From: Tepidanaerobacteraceae bacterium | GTDB lineage: Bacteria; Bacillota; Thermosediminibacteria; Thermosediminibacterales; Thermosediminibacteraceae | Direction of reading: 5' to 3' | Assembly: GCA_030446005.1 (NCBI GenBank) | Contig: JASUSP010000012.1 | Coordinates: 1-41,228, forward strand | Length of the DNA: 41,228 nucleotides | Shown: positions 1 through 9,768 of the stretch, piece after piece | How the letters are laid out: each line of letters opens with the position of its first letter | How positions within the stretch are numbered: the stretch's first letter is position 1 | The notes under the pieces: model-generated | The model's input: only the letters and a program-made list of their open reading frames with translations | What the model was told of the DNA's origin: nothing | The model's database searches: none | Made by a program: the position numbers and the translations under genes

Positions 1-2
1 AG

Positions 3-80
3 GTGCGCGAGTTCCTGCTTCTTGGGGCAGGGGCTATGGGAGTGCTTAAATACCGCCTGCTGGGAATGAGCACTCTCTGA
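3..80 (+). CDS. 3' end of an unidentified gene (partial)
   Basis: An open frame enters from the left edge and stops with TGA at 78-80. The 25 visible residues end in KYRLLGMSTL and are hydrophobic with glycines. I cannot assign a family from so short a tail. It is preferred over the other two forward frames because those stop earlier and look less protein-like. No terminator hairpin was seen directly after it before the DnaA-box region. Confidence 0.4.
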   Translation: MREFLLLGAGAMGVLKYRLLGMSTL

Positions 81-173
81 AAGGGCGGAATACAAATAGT
101 CCAGCCTTCTAAACTGGGAAGTTTGTCACAGTTTAGATGACCAGGATTTTACTTTTTTACACTGTGTGGTTAT

Positions 174-286
174 TGTGGATAAGTTATCCCCAATGGGGAT
201 AAATGCCCCGGATTTAATTTTTATGCTGGGAACAAGCCTTTCTATTTATCAACAGTTGTGGATAACTTTGTGGATAACGTGGATAA
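174..286. other. Cluster of DnaA boxes, oriC-like element
   Basis: Three perfect DnaA boxes TGTGGATAA lie on the plus strand at 174-182, 257-265 and 269-277. One-mismatch boxes are CGTGGATAA at 278-286, TTATCAACA at 246-254, TTATCCCCA at 184-192 and TGGGGATAA at 194-202. The last two form an inverted repeat with 8-bp arms and a 3-nt loop. The spacing between the boxes at 257, 269 and 278 is tight (12 and 9 bp), as in initiator-binding arrays. In Firmicutes such clusters normally flank dnaA, but the next gene here is a giant surface protein. This could be one half of a bipartite origin, a DnaA titration or reactivation site, or a DnaA-regulated promoter. No clear AT-rich unwinding element could be fixed by eye. 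Confidence 0.75.
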
Positions 287-368
287 AAAGTCTTATTTTC
301 TCATGCGACAAAATACCCATTTTGATGGAACCATGATTTGTCAAAACAGGAGGATTTTAAATAGGGGA

Positions 369-375
369 TGTCGAA
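369..375 (+). promoter_or_regulatory. Possible Spo0A box
   Basis: TGTCGAA is an exact match to the 0A box. It lies between the DnaA-box cluster and the start of the surface operon. A 7-bp match occurs by chance every several kilobases, so support comes only from the context of an origin-like region in a spore former. Confidence 0.25.
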
Positions 376-414
376 TCTTAAAATTTAACCTAAAATATAA
401 AGAGGTGGAAATCA

Positions 415-3400
415 ATGCTTTTGAAGCATATAAAGCCTTTAAAAGCATTTATTATAGTGTTTTCCATAATATGTTTGGTGTTTCATGGATTGCCCGCTCC
501 GCGGACACTTGCTGCTATTCCTTCCGTTACGGAGATTAGTCCGGCGGAAGGCTCAGCGGCTGGAGGTACACAGGTAACCATAAAGGGTTCGAATTTTGCT
601 CCGGCAGATAAGATTAAGGTCCTGTTCGGCGGTGCCGAAGGAAAAGTGGTGTCGGTAAATTCAGAGGGCACCGTGATAACGGTTATAACTCCTCCGTATC
701 CGCAGCTAGGACCGGTCAACGTGACCGTTAAGAACTCGGAAAGCGAAATCGAAATCGTGCCCAACAGCTTTACGTATAAGCAGAGCTCGCCGGTTATAAC
801 TAACGTGTCCCCGCTTACCGGCACCGCAGGTACCGAGATAACCATAACGGGCAATGAGTTCATGAAGGATATCGACTCAAACAAAAAATTGCTGGTGCTG
901 ATAGGCGGCATACTTTCTTCGAAAGTTACGTTCGTAAGCTCCACTACCATTAAGGCTGTGGTTCCTGCCCAGATATCGGGATACAAGGAGATTAGGGTTG
1001 AAAACCCGGATGGCGGAAGCTATACCTATTTCCCCGCGGAGGACAGCAAAAAATTCTTCTACCAAAAGAGCACCCCTACCATTACCAGCGTGGACCCCAA
1101 CAAGGGGCCGATAAATACGGCAACCCCCATTACGATAAAAGGGACCAATTTCATTGCCGGCAATTATCCCAATACTTCAACGCCTATCACTACAGTTACA
1201 ATAGGGGGCCAGCCCGCCACCGACGTTCAGGTGGTCAATGAAAACACGATAATCGCCAAAACCCCATCCAACATATCCACCACCGGTCCGCAACACGTCA
1301 TAGTTACTGTAGACGGCGTTAGCGCCATAAAGGAAAACGGCTTTACCTTCATTTCAAACCCGGTCATAACTTCGGTAAGTCCTTCTCAGGGCAGCGTTCT
1401 CGGCGGAATGGAGGTTACCATAACAGGGTCTGGCTTCATGAGCGGAGCCCAGGTAAAGTTCGGCGGACTTTTGGCAAAGGACGTTTCTGTTAAAAGCAGC
1501 AGCGTGATAACCGCAAAGGTGCCCCAAACATCCACGCCCGGTTCCGTGACTGTGACGGTGACGAATTCGGACGGAGGCACGGCGGTATTGGAGGGTGGAT
1601 TTACTTATACTCAAAGCGTGCCTTCGATATTTTCCATTTCAAACACTTTAAGCGGCACGGGGCCTGCAAAAAGCAGCGTCCTGGGGGGAGAAACTATATA
1701 CATAAAGGGATTGGGGTTCGGTTCCGACGGTTTTCCTAACGAAGTTAGCGTATACATAAATGGCAAGCTCGCAAGCAATGTAGTGCTAACTAAGACCCCG
1801 GAGCAGGACATAATCTCTGCCGTAACGCCTCCAAGCAGTTCGGAGGGATTGGCGGTTGTGGAAGTAGTGAACAAGGACGGCGGCAGGGCAAAGAACAACA
1901 ATGACGACCCGAATACCCGATTCGAATACGTAAGGAGCAAGCCCTCGATTGAAAGCTTTACTCCCGAAAAATCGACCACAACGAAGCAGGAAACCATCAC
2001 CATTAACGGTCAAAACTTCATGGATGGCGCGAAGGTCTATTTCGGCAGCATTGAGGCCAAGGATATTACGGTATCCCCGGACGGGCAGAAAATAACGGCG
2101 ACTATACCGGAAGCAGCAAGCTCCGGGACCGTGGACCTTAAGGTGGTAAATCCCGATCAGGGAAGTGCTGTTGCCGAAAAAAAATTTGTATTTGAAAAAA
2201 GTAATCCGCAAATAGATTCGGTATCCAACCTCGAAATAGAATCTCTTACGGGGGAAAAAGTAAATACGGGGAGCACTGCCGGTGGAACTCCCATATGGAT
2301 AGCAGGAAGGGATTTTTCGAATTACGCACAGGTTACGATAGGAGGAAGGCCTGCCACCGGCGTTAAAGTAACAAAGCAAAGTCCCGATTTGCACGTAATA
2401 GAAGCGGTGGCTCCGGCAAACGATGTTGGTGAAAAGGTAATTACTGTGAAAAACCCCGATGGCTCAAGTGCACAGGCTACCTTCCGGTACGTGGTAGCCC
2501 CGACCATTATTGGAATTACCCCGAATACCGGAACGACGGAAGGGGGTACTACCGTTGTCATCGACGGTACGGGCTTTGCGGCAGACCCGGAAAAGGTGTG
2601 GGTTTTCTTTGGAGGAGCTAAGGCCACGGTGGAGTCCGCTTCCTCCACCCGGTTAGTCGTCAGGACCCCGGCCAATTCGGAAGGGGCAAAAGACGTTGTA
2701 GTTATAAACCTCACCGATTACGGAAGCTACGTGAAAAAGTCGGGCTTCACCTACGTGCTGCCCCCCAGCCGTCCCGTCATTGAAAGCATAGAGCCCTCCT
2801 CCGGCTCCACCGCGGGAGGAACCGAAATAAAAGTAATAGGCACAGATATAAGAAGCGGCGCCAAGCTCTATATCGGTGGGAAGCTTGCGACGGTGACGGG
2901 CGTCGAAGTGGTGGAAATCGGCGGTGTGTACAAGAGCGTGCTCACTGCTACTACACCTCCCGGAAATGCCGGAGAACAGGAAGTAAAGGTAGTAAATCCG
3001 GATGGCAATTTCGCCATTTCGCCAAAACCCTTCACCTACAAGATACCCGAAAAAGCCCTCGCCATTACCAGCATTACGCCAAACAAAGGGTCCGTGCAGG
3101 GCGGTACTCAGGTTACGGTGAAGGGTGCAAACTTCGTAAAGAAAACCTTTCTTTCAGGTTCGATATACCGGGAAACCCGTCTTACAATAGGGGGCAACAA
3201 TGCAACCGATGTAGTGGTGAGCGATGACCTGACAACCCTTACTGCCATTACTCCGGGAGGAAGTTTAGGAGCTCAGGATGTCATAGTAAAGGTGGTAAAG
3301 GTGGATGATACCACCGGAGAGGAAATCGAAGTAGAAAGTCAGGCAATTTTGAAAGGAGGCTTCACTTACGAGCTTCCCAAGAGCAACCCAGAAATCTTCA

Positions 3401-6400
3401 ACGTCCGCGTATATAACCCGAAAACTCAAAAAGAGGAAGATCCCATAGGTCCAACCTCTGGCGGAAGCATCGTGAGGATCTATGGAAGCGACTTCATCGC
3501 CTCATCCGGCGGGAAGGTGCTGGAAGTCTATTTTGGAACCAAAAAAGCTCCCATAGCCGAAGTGATCCATTCGGGGCTTATCGAGGCCATAACTCCATCT
3601 ACAACCCAGGTGGGAGCGGTGGACGTTAAGGTCGTAAATCCCGACGGTGCGGAGGCGGTGCTGTGGGGAGGTTTCATATACAAGGGAAATAACCTCGTCA
3701 TAACTTCCATAACGCCCAACAGCGCCCCGGTGACGGGAGGGATAGAAGCAACAATTTTTGGTGCCAACTTCATCCAGGGAACTCAGGTGACTATAGGCGG
3801 TGAAGCAGCTTACAATATAGTTGTCGAAGATTCTACAAAAATTACCCTTACGGTGCCCCCAAATACCCCGGGAATTAAGGATGTGGTGGTTCAGAACGCT
3901 TACGGCAGCGCAACTTTAAAGGGTGGTTTTCAATACTATGTGGAGCAAAGCAGACCTTCAATATCTTCGGTAAGCCCAAGCCAGGGCAGCGCCGCCGGAG
4001 GCGAGGACATTACCGTTAAAGGAGAAAACTTCATGAGCGGAGCTCGAGTCCTGGTAGGGGGAAAGGATGCCAATAATGTTGTGGTAAAAAGCACGATGGA
4101 GATCGTGGCAAAAACTCCACCCGGTACTCCCGGGGTTTGCGATGTGGAGGTTCTCAACCCCGATGGAGGGAAAGCCGTCCTTCCCGAAAGCTTCTTGTAC
4201 ATCAGCAATCCGGTCATAGAATCGGTTACCCCTGCGAAGGGCCCCGCAACGGGCGGTATACTTGTGGAAATCAGGGGCAGGAACTTCGAGGAAGGGGCGG
4301 TTGTGCGCTTTACCCACGCCGGTGGGAGCCTTCCGCTGGATGATGTGAAAATTATAAGCGGTACCGTCATAAAGGCGAAGGTGCCGCAGGCACCGGAGGG
4401 CTTTACGGGCTACGTGGACCTGGAAGTTATAAACCCCGACGGCGGAAGGGGAGTGAAGCAGAAGGCTTACCTTTATAAAACCACCTATACCGAGCCGAAA
4501 ATCTTTACGGTAACGCCCAACAGGGGGCCAGTGCAGGGTGGAACGGAAATCACCATAAAAGGCGAGGATTTCCAGAGCGATGCCCTGGTGGTAATAGGAG
4601 ACTCCTTTGCCGCCGATGTGAAGTACATCGATAACACCACCCTGACTGCTAAAACCCCGCCGGGCAGGGAAGGCAGCGTTGACGTGCAGGTTATAAATCC
4701 TTCGGACGGAGGATTTGCCGTAAAATCGGGAGGTTTTACCTACACCGTTCCGAGGAGCAGCCCTACGATAGCCAAGGTTGCCCCCTCTACGGGAAGCTCC
4801 GAAGGCGGAACTCCGGTAACGATTACGGGCAGTGACTTTAGGGAGGGTGTTTCCGTCATAATAGGCGGTGTGGAAGTGCCTAAAGAGGATGTTAACCTGA
4901 TAAGCCCAACGGAGATAAGGGTGGTGACTCCGAGGGCTGTAAGTTACGGCAAAAAGGACGTGGTGGTGGTCAACGAAGACGGAGGTTCCTATACTTTGAA
5001 AAACGGTTTCGAGTACGTGCCCCCTGCAACACTACCGATAATAAAGAGCGTGGACCCCTTGCATGGAACCATATACGGCGGAACTCTCGTTAAAATAACG
5101 GGCGTCAGGTTTTCAAAAGGGGCAAAAGTGTACTTCGGCGGAGTGGAATCCCCGGAGGTCACGGTGGATGATACAGGTACCCTAGCCGTAGCCGTAACAC
5201 CCCCGTACACCACCGGCAGTGCCGACATCCCGGTAGACGGAAAGTACCCGGTAAAAGTGGTGCTCGTAAATCCCGATGGCGGTCTTGCTGTTTTCGACGG
5301 CAATTTCGAATTCAGCATCCCCCAAAGCAGCCCCAAGATAATAGGCATAGCTCCGCCTAAAGGCCCCTTTTCGGGAGGCAATTTGGTGACCGTAGAGGGT
5401 ATGGACTTCCGGCCCGGAGCGAAGGTATTGTTCGGAACGGCTGAGGCGGTGGTGGAAAAGATTGAGGATGACCAGGGGCGTTCTCCGGATGAGGACGGTT
5501 TCGTTTCGGGTACGAAGATATCCGTTACCGTGCCTGCCGGTACGCCGGGCAAAGTGGACGTAAGAGTCGTAAACCCCGACGGGGGTCTTGCGCTCCTGAA
5601 GACAGGCTACGAATATTTAAACGTCACGGGAACGATCGAGCTGGAGTTCATAAACCCCACGGAGGGAGCCATATCCGGAGGAACTCCCTTCACCATCAAG
5701 GGAAGGGGCTTTGTGAACCCGGTTACCGTTTACTTCGGCGGAGAAGAGGCTGAAGGGGTAGTGGCGGTGGATTCTAACACTATCACCGGCAGGACTCCAC
5801 CAAATACGCCCGGCAAAAAGGATGTGGTAGTGCTAACCGGAAACGGCCTTTCCGCGACCATAAAAGACGGGTTTGAATACAAGGTCCCCGAAAAATACCC
5901 GCGCATAATGCAAGTTCAGCCCAACCGGGGTCCCGCCTACGGTGGGATAAAAGTCGATATATTCGGGGAAAACTTCCAAAGCAATGCAAAGGTATACATA
6001 GGAGAAAATCAGGCAGAAGTTATTTGGGCAGAACAGAATAAGATAACCGTTATTCTTCCCGAGGGAACATTAGGCACCAAGGACGTGATTGTGATAAATC
6101 CGGATACGGGACTTGATGTGCTGGAAGAAGGCTTTACCTATGTGGACTTTCCCAGGATAGAAAAAGTGGAACCCTCCGAAGGTCCTGTGGATGGTGGGAC
6201 CGAAATCACCATTACCGGCCAGCTTTTCAAGAAGGGTGCCGTCGTGCTAATCGGCGGGAAGTCTGCGACCGGAGTTACCGTCATAAGTGAAAATACCATA
6301 AAGGCAAAGACGCCGCCCCATTCTGCAGGCTACAAAGACGTGACCGTAATAAATCCGGACGGCGCAGAGGCGACCTTAAAGGACGGTTTCTATTATAAGC

Positions 6401-7284
6401 CGCCGAGAACGAAACCTGACGTGCCCGAAGATTTCTCGGCAAGGCGAATCGACGAAACCGCCGTATTGCTGACGTGGTCTTCATCGCTCAATGCCAATTA
6501 TTACGAAATCTACGGTTCTACGAAAGCTAGCGGTCCTTTTAAGTACATAGATAAGACCGTAGGTACGAGCTACATCGTAACCAGCCTGGAGCCCGACACC
6601 GGATATTACTTCAGGATAAGGGCGGCAAATGAGCTCGGGTTTTCCGATTACACCTATGCCGATTACGTCCGCACCGCCGATGGCGAAGTTGAAAAGCTGA
6701 TAGAATTGCCTGCGGATATCGTGGTGGATACCACAGGAAAAAGGGCTTCGGTCATAGTCAAAGACGCGGATTACCTGAAAAAGAAAGATTACCGCGTTAC
6801 CGTAAAGTCGAAAAAAACCCCTCCGTACAGGGAATATTCAGCGGTTTTGCCCTACGAAGTTTTGTCCAAAACATCTTCTCTGACCCTTGTTTTCGATGAA
6901 GTAAGCATTAAAGTAGCCCCTTCATCCCTATCGATTCCGGCTTTCAATAACCTGACCGCAGCGGAGGAAAAGGATGCGGCCCTGATAATAACCGTAAAAA
7001 GAGCCGGAGGAGCGGTCCTGGAAGAGATTTTGAAGTTTAAGGAAACCGGTATGAAAAAACTTGGAGATATCGTTAAGGTGGAATTTTCATACAAAGTGGG
7101 TAAAAAGAGCGGGAATCCCGATAGCTTAAGTGCGTGGCTTTTCATCGAAAGCGGCTCCGGCGAAACTTATTCCGGCAGTATACGGAGTCTAAACCTTTAC
7201 CGCTACGACCCCGAAATAAGAAAGTGGAAGGAATCCGGAGGATACATTTCGCTTCCGGGATGGTACGGGGTTTTCGGAAGGTGA
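415..7284 (+). CDS. Giant secreted IPT/TIG-repeat protein with fibronectin III domain
   Basis: 2289 residues. The N-terminus is a signal peptide (basic MLLKHIKPLK, a hydrophobic core, probable cleavage near LAA). About 21 IPT/TIG immunoglobulin-like repeats of roughly 80-100 residues follow. Each opens with a pattern like I-x-S-V-x-P-x-x-G, then GGT-x-V-T-I-x-G-x-x-F, and ends near VVNPDGG...GGF-x-Y. The repeats fill residues ~35-2000. A fibronectin type III domain follows (starts PDVPEDFSARR, contains LTWSSS and YYFRIRAANELG), then a C-terminal region of ~230 residues I do not recognise. There is no SLH, LPXTG or membrane anchor. The start ATG has the RBS GAGGTGG. It heads an operon with two SLH proteins. 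IPT repeats are common in adhesins and surface or carbohydrate-associated proteins; an extracellular stalk or adhesin role is inferred, with no ligand known. Confidence 0.88.
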   Translation: MLLKHIKPLKAFIIVFSIICLVFHGLPAPRTLAAIPSVTEISPAEGSAAGGTQVTIKGSNFAPADKIKVLFGGAEGKVVSVNSEGTVITVITPPYPQLGPVNVTVKNSESEIEIVPNSFTYKQSSPVITNVSPLTGTAGTEITITGNEFMKDIDSNKKLLVLIGGILSSKVTFVSSTTIKAVVPAQISGYKEIRVENPDGGSYTYFPAEDSKKFFYQKSTPTITSVDPNKGPINTATPITIKGTNFIAGNYPNTSTPITTVTIGGQPATDVQVVNENTIIAKTPSNISTTGPQHVIVTVDGVSAIKENGFTFISNPVITSVSPSQGSVLGGMEVTITGSGFMSGAQVKFGGLLAKDVSVKSSSVITAKVPQTSTPGSVTVTVTNSDGGTAVLEGGFTYTQSVPSIFSISNTLSGTGPAKSSVLGGETIYIKGLGFGSDGFPNEVSVYINGKLASNVVLTKTPEQDIISAVTPPSSSEGLAVVEVVNKDGGRAKNNNDDPNTRFEYVRSKPSIESFTPEKSTTTKQETITINGQNFMDGAKVYFGSIEAKDITVSPDGQKITATIPEAASSGTVDLKVVNPDQGSAVAEKKFVFEKSNPQIDSVSNLEIESLTGEKVNTGSTAGGTPIWIAGRDFSNYAQVTIGGRPATGVKVTKQSPDLHVIEAVAPANDVGEKVITVKNPDGSSAQATFRYVVAPTIIGITPNTGTTEGGTTVVIDGTGFAADPEKVWVFFGGAKATVESASSTRLVVRTPANSEGAKDVVVINLTDYGSYVKKSGFTYVLPPSRPVIESIEPSSGSTAGGTEIKVIGTDIRSGAKLYIGGKLATVTGVEVVEIGGVYKSVLTATTPPGNAGEQEVKVVNPDGNFAISPKPFTYKIPEKALAITSITPNKGSVQGGTQVTVKGANFVKKTFLSGSIYRETRLTIGGNNATDVVVSDDLTTLTAITPGGSLGAQDVIVKVVKVDDTTGEEIEVESQAILKGGFTYELPKSNPEIFNVRVYNPKTQKEEDPIGPTSGGSIVRIYGSDFIASSGGKVLEVYFGTKKAPIAEVIHSGLIEAITPSTTQVGAVDVKVVNPDGAEAVLWGGFIYKGNNLVITSITPNSAPVTGGIEATIFGANFIQGTQVTIGGEAAYNIVVEDSTKITLTVPPNTPGIKDVVVQNAYGSATLKGGFQYYVEQSRPSISSVSPSQGSAAGGEDITVKGENFMSGARVLVGGKDANNVVVKSTMEIVAKTPPGTPGVCDVEVLNPDGGKAVLPESFLYISNPVIESVTPAKGPATGGILVEIRGRNFEEGAVVRFTHAGGSLPLDDVKIISGTVIKAKVPQAPEGFTGYVDLEVINPDGGRGVKQKAYLYKTTYTEPKIFTVTPNRGPVQGGTEITIKGEDFQSDALVVIGDSFAADVKYIDNTTLTAKTPPGREGSVDVQVINPSDGGFAVKSGGFTYTVPRSSPTIAKVAPSTGSSEGGTPVTITGSDFREGVSVIIGGVEVPKEDVNLISPTEIRVVTPRAVSYGKKDVVVVNEDGGSYTLKNGFEYVPPATLPIIKSVDPLHGTIYGGTLVKITGVRFSKGAKVYFGGVESPEVTVDDTGTLAVAVTPPYTTGSADIPVDGKYPVKVVLVNPDGGLAVFDGNFEFSIPQSSPKIIGIAPPKGPFSGGNLVTVEGMDFRPGAKVLFGTAEAVVEKIEDDQGRSPDEDGFVSGTKISVTVPAGTPGKVDVRVVNPDGGLALLKTGYEYLNVTGTIELEFINPTEGAISGGTPFTIKGRGFVNPVTVYFGGEEAEGVVAVDSNTITGRTPPNTPGKKDVVVLTGNGLSATIKDGFEYKVPEKYPRIMQVQPNRGPAYGGIKVDIFGENFQSNAKVYIGENQAEVIWAEQNKITVILPEGTLGTKDVIVINPDTGLDVLEEGFTYVDFPRIEKVEPSEGPVDGGTEITITGQLFKKGAVVLIGGKSATGVTVISENTIKAKTPPHSAGYKDVTVINPDGAEATLKDGFYYKPPRTKPDVPEDFSARRIDETAVLLTWSSSLNANYYEIYGSTKASGPFKYIDKTVGTSYIVTSLEPDTGYYFRIRAANELGFSDYTYADYVRTADGEVEKLIELPADIVVDTTGKRASVIVKDADYLKKKDYRVTVKSKKTPPYREYSAVLPYEVLSKTSSLTLVFDEVSIKVAPSSLSIPAFNNLTAAEEKDAALIITVKRAGGAVLEEILKFKETGMKKLGDIVKVEFSYKVGKKSGNPDSLSAWLFIESGSGETYSGSIRSLNLYRYDPEIRKWKESGGYISLPGWYGVFGR

Positions 7285-7304
7285 GGATGGGGGGAGATGA
7301 TAGG

Positions 7305-9746
7305 ATGATAAGCACTTTAAAGAAAATGTGGAGAATACTCACTGTTTTGCTCGTGGCATTGATGATGGGAGTTTCTGAAACTTTCGCGGGGATTTCGGCG
7401 GCTTCGGGACTCGAATACGGCGGTACTGTTTACGCCCCCTCCATCATAAATGCGGCAAACTTTTCGGATACCGCCCGGCATTGGGCCAACAGTTCCATTG
7501 CCCGGGCGGCTGCCATGGGGGTGTTGTTAGGAGAAAATGGAAGATTCTTCCCGGAAAGGCCGGTGAGCCGCGAAGAAGCTTTGACCGTACTTGTAAGGAT
7601 GATAGGAGGGGAACAGCTTCCTTCCGGAAAAAGGGCTGCTGCTAACCTATCCGCATCTGACTGGGCAATGGACTACGTAAGCGCTGCCATCCAGATGGGC
7701 TTTGTAGAACGGAGCGAGATTGCGCTGGACTTTAAAAAGAGTTCTGCCCGGCAGGAGGTATTTACGTGGGTGGCGAAAGCCATGAAAATAAAGCCTACTT
7801 CTTACACCGGTGCGGCGCTTTTTTTTAAAGATTACGGAGATATCGAAAAAGATAGACTGCCGTACATTATAGCCCTTGCCCAAAAGGGGATAACGGCGGG
7901 GTGGAACGGCAGGTTTTACCCGAACAGGACCATGACCCGAGGGGAGTTGGCCGCTCTTGTCGACAAAATAAAGGGTGATCCCGTTTTCGGCTTATCGGTC
8001 AAGCGGGGATGGATAATTTCGGTATATGAAAACGCTTCGGATGTGGTTTACGAAGTTAAGACCGAGGACGGACCGATATACGAGCTTAAGGTTATCCGGG
8101 GGAAGACCGACTTTCCGGTAATAAGAGATGGAAAAATCTACGGTTCTAGGGCATTGTCTCGCGGGGATTACGCTGCGGTTTTCCTGAAGGGAAGCCAGGT
8201 GGTTTTTGCCGAAGTTGCGGGTTACGTAAATCAAAGGATTTCCGGAGAATTGATTGATATAAAAGGCGGGTTTGTTTACATAAAGGATGGAAGGGGCAGT
8301 GTTTTTTCTTTTAAACTCCCCGAATATCCTGAAGTGTACGTGTACGGTAAAAAAGGGAATATATACGACCTCTTGCCCGGAGTGGAAGTTACGGCATTTG
8401 CGACAAACGGCACCCTTTCCCGCATAGAAGTGACCGCGGTTGAAGGTGGTGCTTTAGCATATTCCTTCCGCTATCCCCTGGAGGGCACGGTAAAGCAAAC
8501 CCAAAAAAGCGACGAAGGGCTTGAAGTCACCGTAAGACTTCCGAGCGGTGGGGATGAGACGCTGATGTTCCCGGAAGACGTTTCCGTGATAAAAAACGGG
8601 AAAAGTGCGGACCTTGCGGATATAAGACCTGGAAATAAAATCATGGTATATTTTGACGCAGCAGGTTACGGAAGCCCTGTAAGGGTTGAGCTGTCTACAA
8701 GCGGTACGGTAGATGGAATAATAAAAGGGACCTTGATGGGTGGAATACCGGGAGAATCCCTGGTTCTTTCCAATATAAAGGAATTTTACTTCGGGATATT
8801 CCGCGAAAAGGAAAATCTGGCAAGGCTGAGGATTACCGAGGATACGAAGATATACGGCCCATGGGGGGAAATAGGGTCCGAAGAATTAATATCTAACTAC
8901 AAGGGCAAGGAACTTTACGTTGCTTTGAACGGGGAATACGGGGAGAAAAGAGCCTTGAAGGTGGTCGTGAAAACCGGAAGAGAATACGGGGAAAACGGCT
9001 TTATAAAAGATGCAAGATGGTCTACCGGAGAGATGGCGGTGGGGGACCTGGAAACCCTTTTTGACGAGAGCGCGATAGCAGTTCTTGGGGGCGCGCTGGT
9101 AAGCCCGGATTTCCTGGAAGATGAAAAAGGAACTTTCCTAGTGGTTAACAAAAACGCCTCGGGTTCTAAAGCTGCAATTATTTACCAACCGGAATTTTAC
9201 GAAAGCACCCTGAAGATATTGAAGGGACAAATTTATGAAATAAAACGGGACAGTATTGCCATTAGATTTAGAAGCGAGCTAGAAGAAAGCCTGTGGTCTT
9301 CGGAGACGAGCAAAAGTTCGGACTTTGAGCTTTACGACGATGCGGTCATCGTGGATGCTACTGCTGATATCCCCAAAAAAATGTCAAAAAAGGAACTCTT
9401 GATGGATAGGTACGAGGAAAATTATTACTATAAGAATGCCTACGTGATACTAAAGGATGACAAGGTGCTTGCTATGGTAATAAAAAACGGCGGGCGAAGC
9501 GATGACACCGTAAGCCTCGGAACTTTAAAAGGAGTATCCGGCAATCAAATTACCCTTTCTGACATGCTGGATTACAATCAATTTAACGAAAGATGGAATT
9601 TAAATTTGGATACACTTGAAATTCACGTTGGCGGTGCCGTTATAATGAGGGGGAAGGAATTCATTGAAGCGGATGACTTGGAGTCCGGAGATTTCCTCTA
9701 CGTAATAAGGGAAAATAACGTTTGCCTTTTAGCTTTTGCTTTCTAA
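7305..9746 (+). CDS. S-layer homology (SLH) domain surface protein
   Basis: 813 residues from ATG 7305, chosen because a GGGGGAG ribosome site precedes it and the protein then begins with a proper signal peptide (MISTLKKMWR, hydrophobic core, ETFAG). The frame itself is open further upstream inside the preceding gene. Three SLH motifs occupy residues ~52-225: one contains FSDTARHWA and ENGRFFPERPVSREE, a diverged middle one follows, and a third contains GRFYPNRTMTRGELAAL. SLH domains bind pyruvylated secondary cell-wall polymer, so the protein should sit on the cell wall. The remaining ~590 residues are beta-rich by eye (alternating hydrophobic residues, many short KxGxxxxL turns) and of unknown function. 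It starts 20 bases after the IPT gene stops, so the two are almost certainly cotranscribed. Confidence 0.88.
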   Translation: MISTLKKMWRILTVLLVALMMGVSETFAGISAASGLEYGGTVYAPSIINAANFSDTARHWANSSIARAAAMGVLLGENGRFFPERPVSREEALTVLVRMIGGEQLPSGKRAAANLSASDWAMDYVSAAIQMGFVERSEIALDFKKSSARQEVFTWVAKAMKIKPTSYTGAALFFKDYGDIEKDRLPYIIALAQKGITAGWNGRFYPNRTMTRGELAALVDKIKGDPVFGLSVKRGWIISVYENASDVVYEVKTEDGPIYELKVIRGKTDFPVIRDGKIYGSRALSRGDYAAVFLKGSQVVFAEVAGYVNQRISGELIDIKGGFVYIKDGRGSVFSFKLPEYPEVYVYGKKGNIYDLLPGVEVTAFATNGTLSRIEVTAVEGGALAYSFRYPLEGTVKQTQKSDEGLEVTVRLPSGGDETLMFPEDVSVIKNGKSADLADIRPGNKIMVYFDAAGYGSPVRVELSTSGTVDGIIKGTLMGGIPGESLVLSNIKEFYFGIFREKENLARLRITEDTKIYGPWGEIGSEELISNYKGKELYVALNGEYGEKRALKVVVKTGREYGENGFIKDARWSTGEMAVGDLETLFDESAIAVLGGALVSPDFLEDEKGTFLVVNKNASGSKAAIIYQPEFYESTLKILKGQIYEIKRDSIAIRFRSELEESLWSSETSKSSDFELYDDAVIVDATADIPKKMSKKELLMDRYEENYYYKNAYVILKDDKVLAMVIKNGGRSDDTVSLGTLKGVSGNQITLSDMLDYNQFNERWNLNLDTLEIHVGGAVIMRGKEFIEADDLESGDFLYVIRENNVCLLAFAF

Positions 9747-9768
9747 AAAAAGGCGGGATGTGATACTT

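Noticed and set aside
369-396. TGTCGA as -35 with TAAAAT as -10 (spacer 16) for the surface operon
   Set aside because: Transcription would start around 403 and cut into the ribosome site at 401-408, leaving almost no leader.
258-539. 93-codon open frame across the DnaA boxes and the start of the IPT gene
   Set aside because: It is in another frame of the IPT gene, has no ribosome site, and its protein is not family-like; the non-coding origin-like reading explains the region better.
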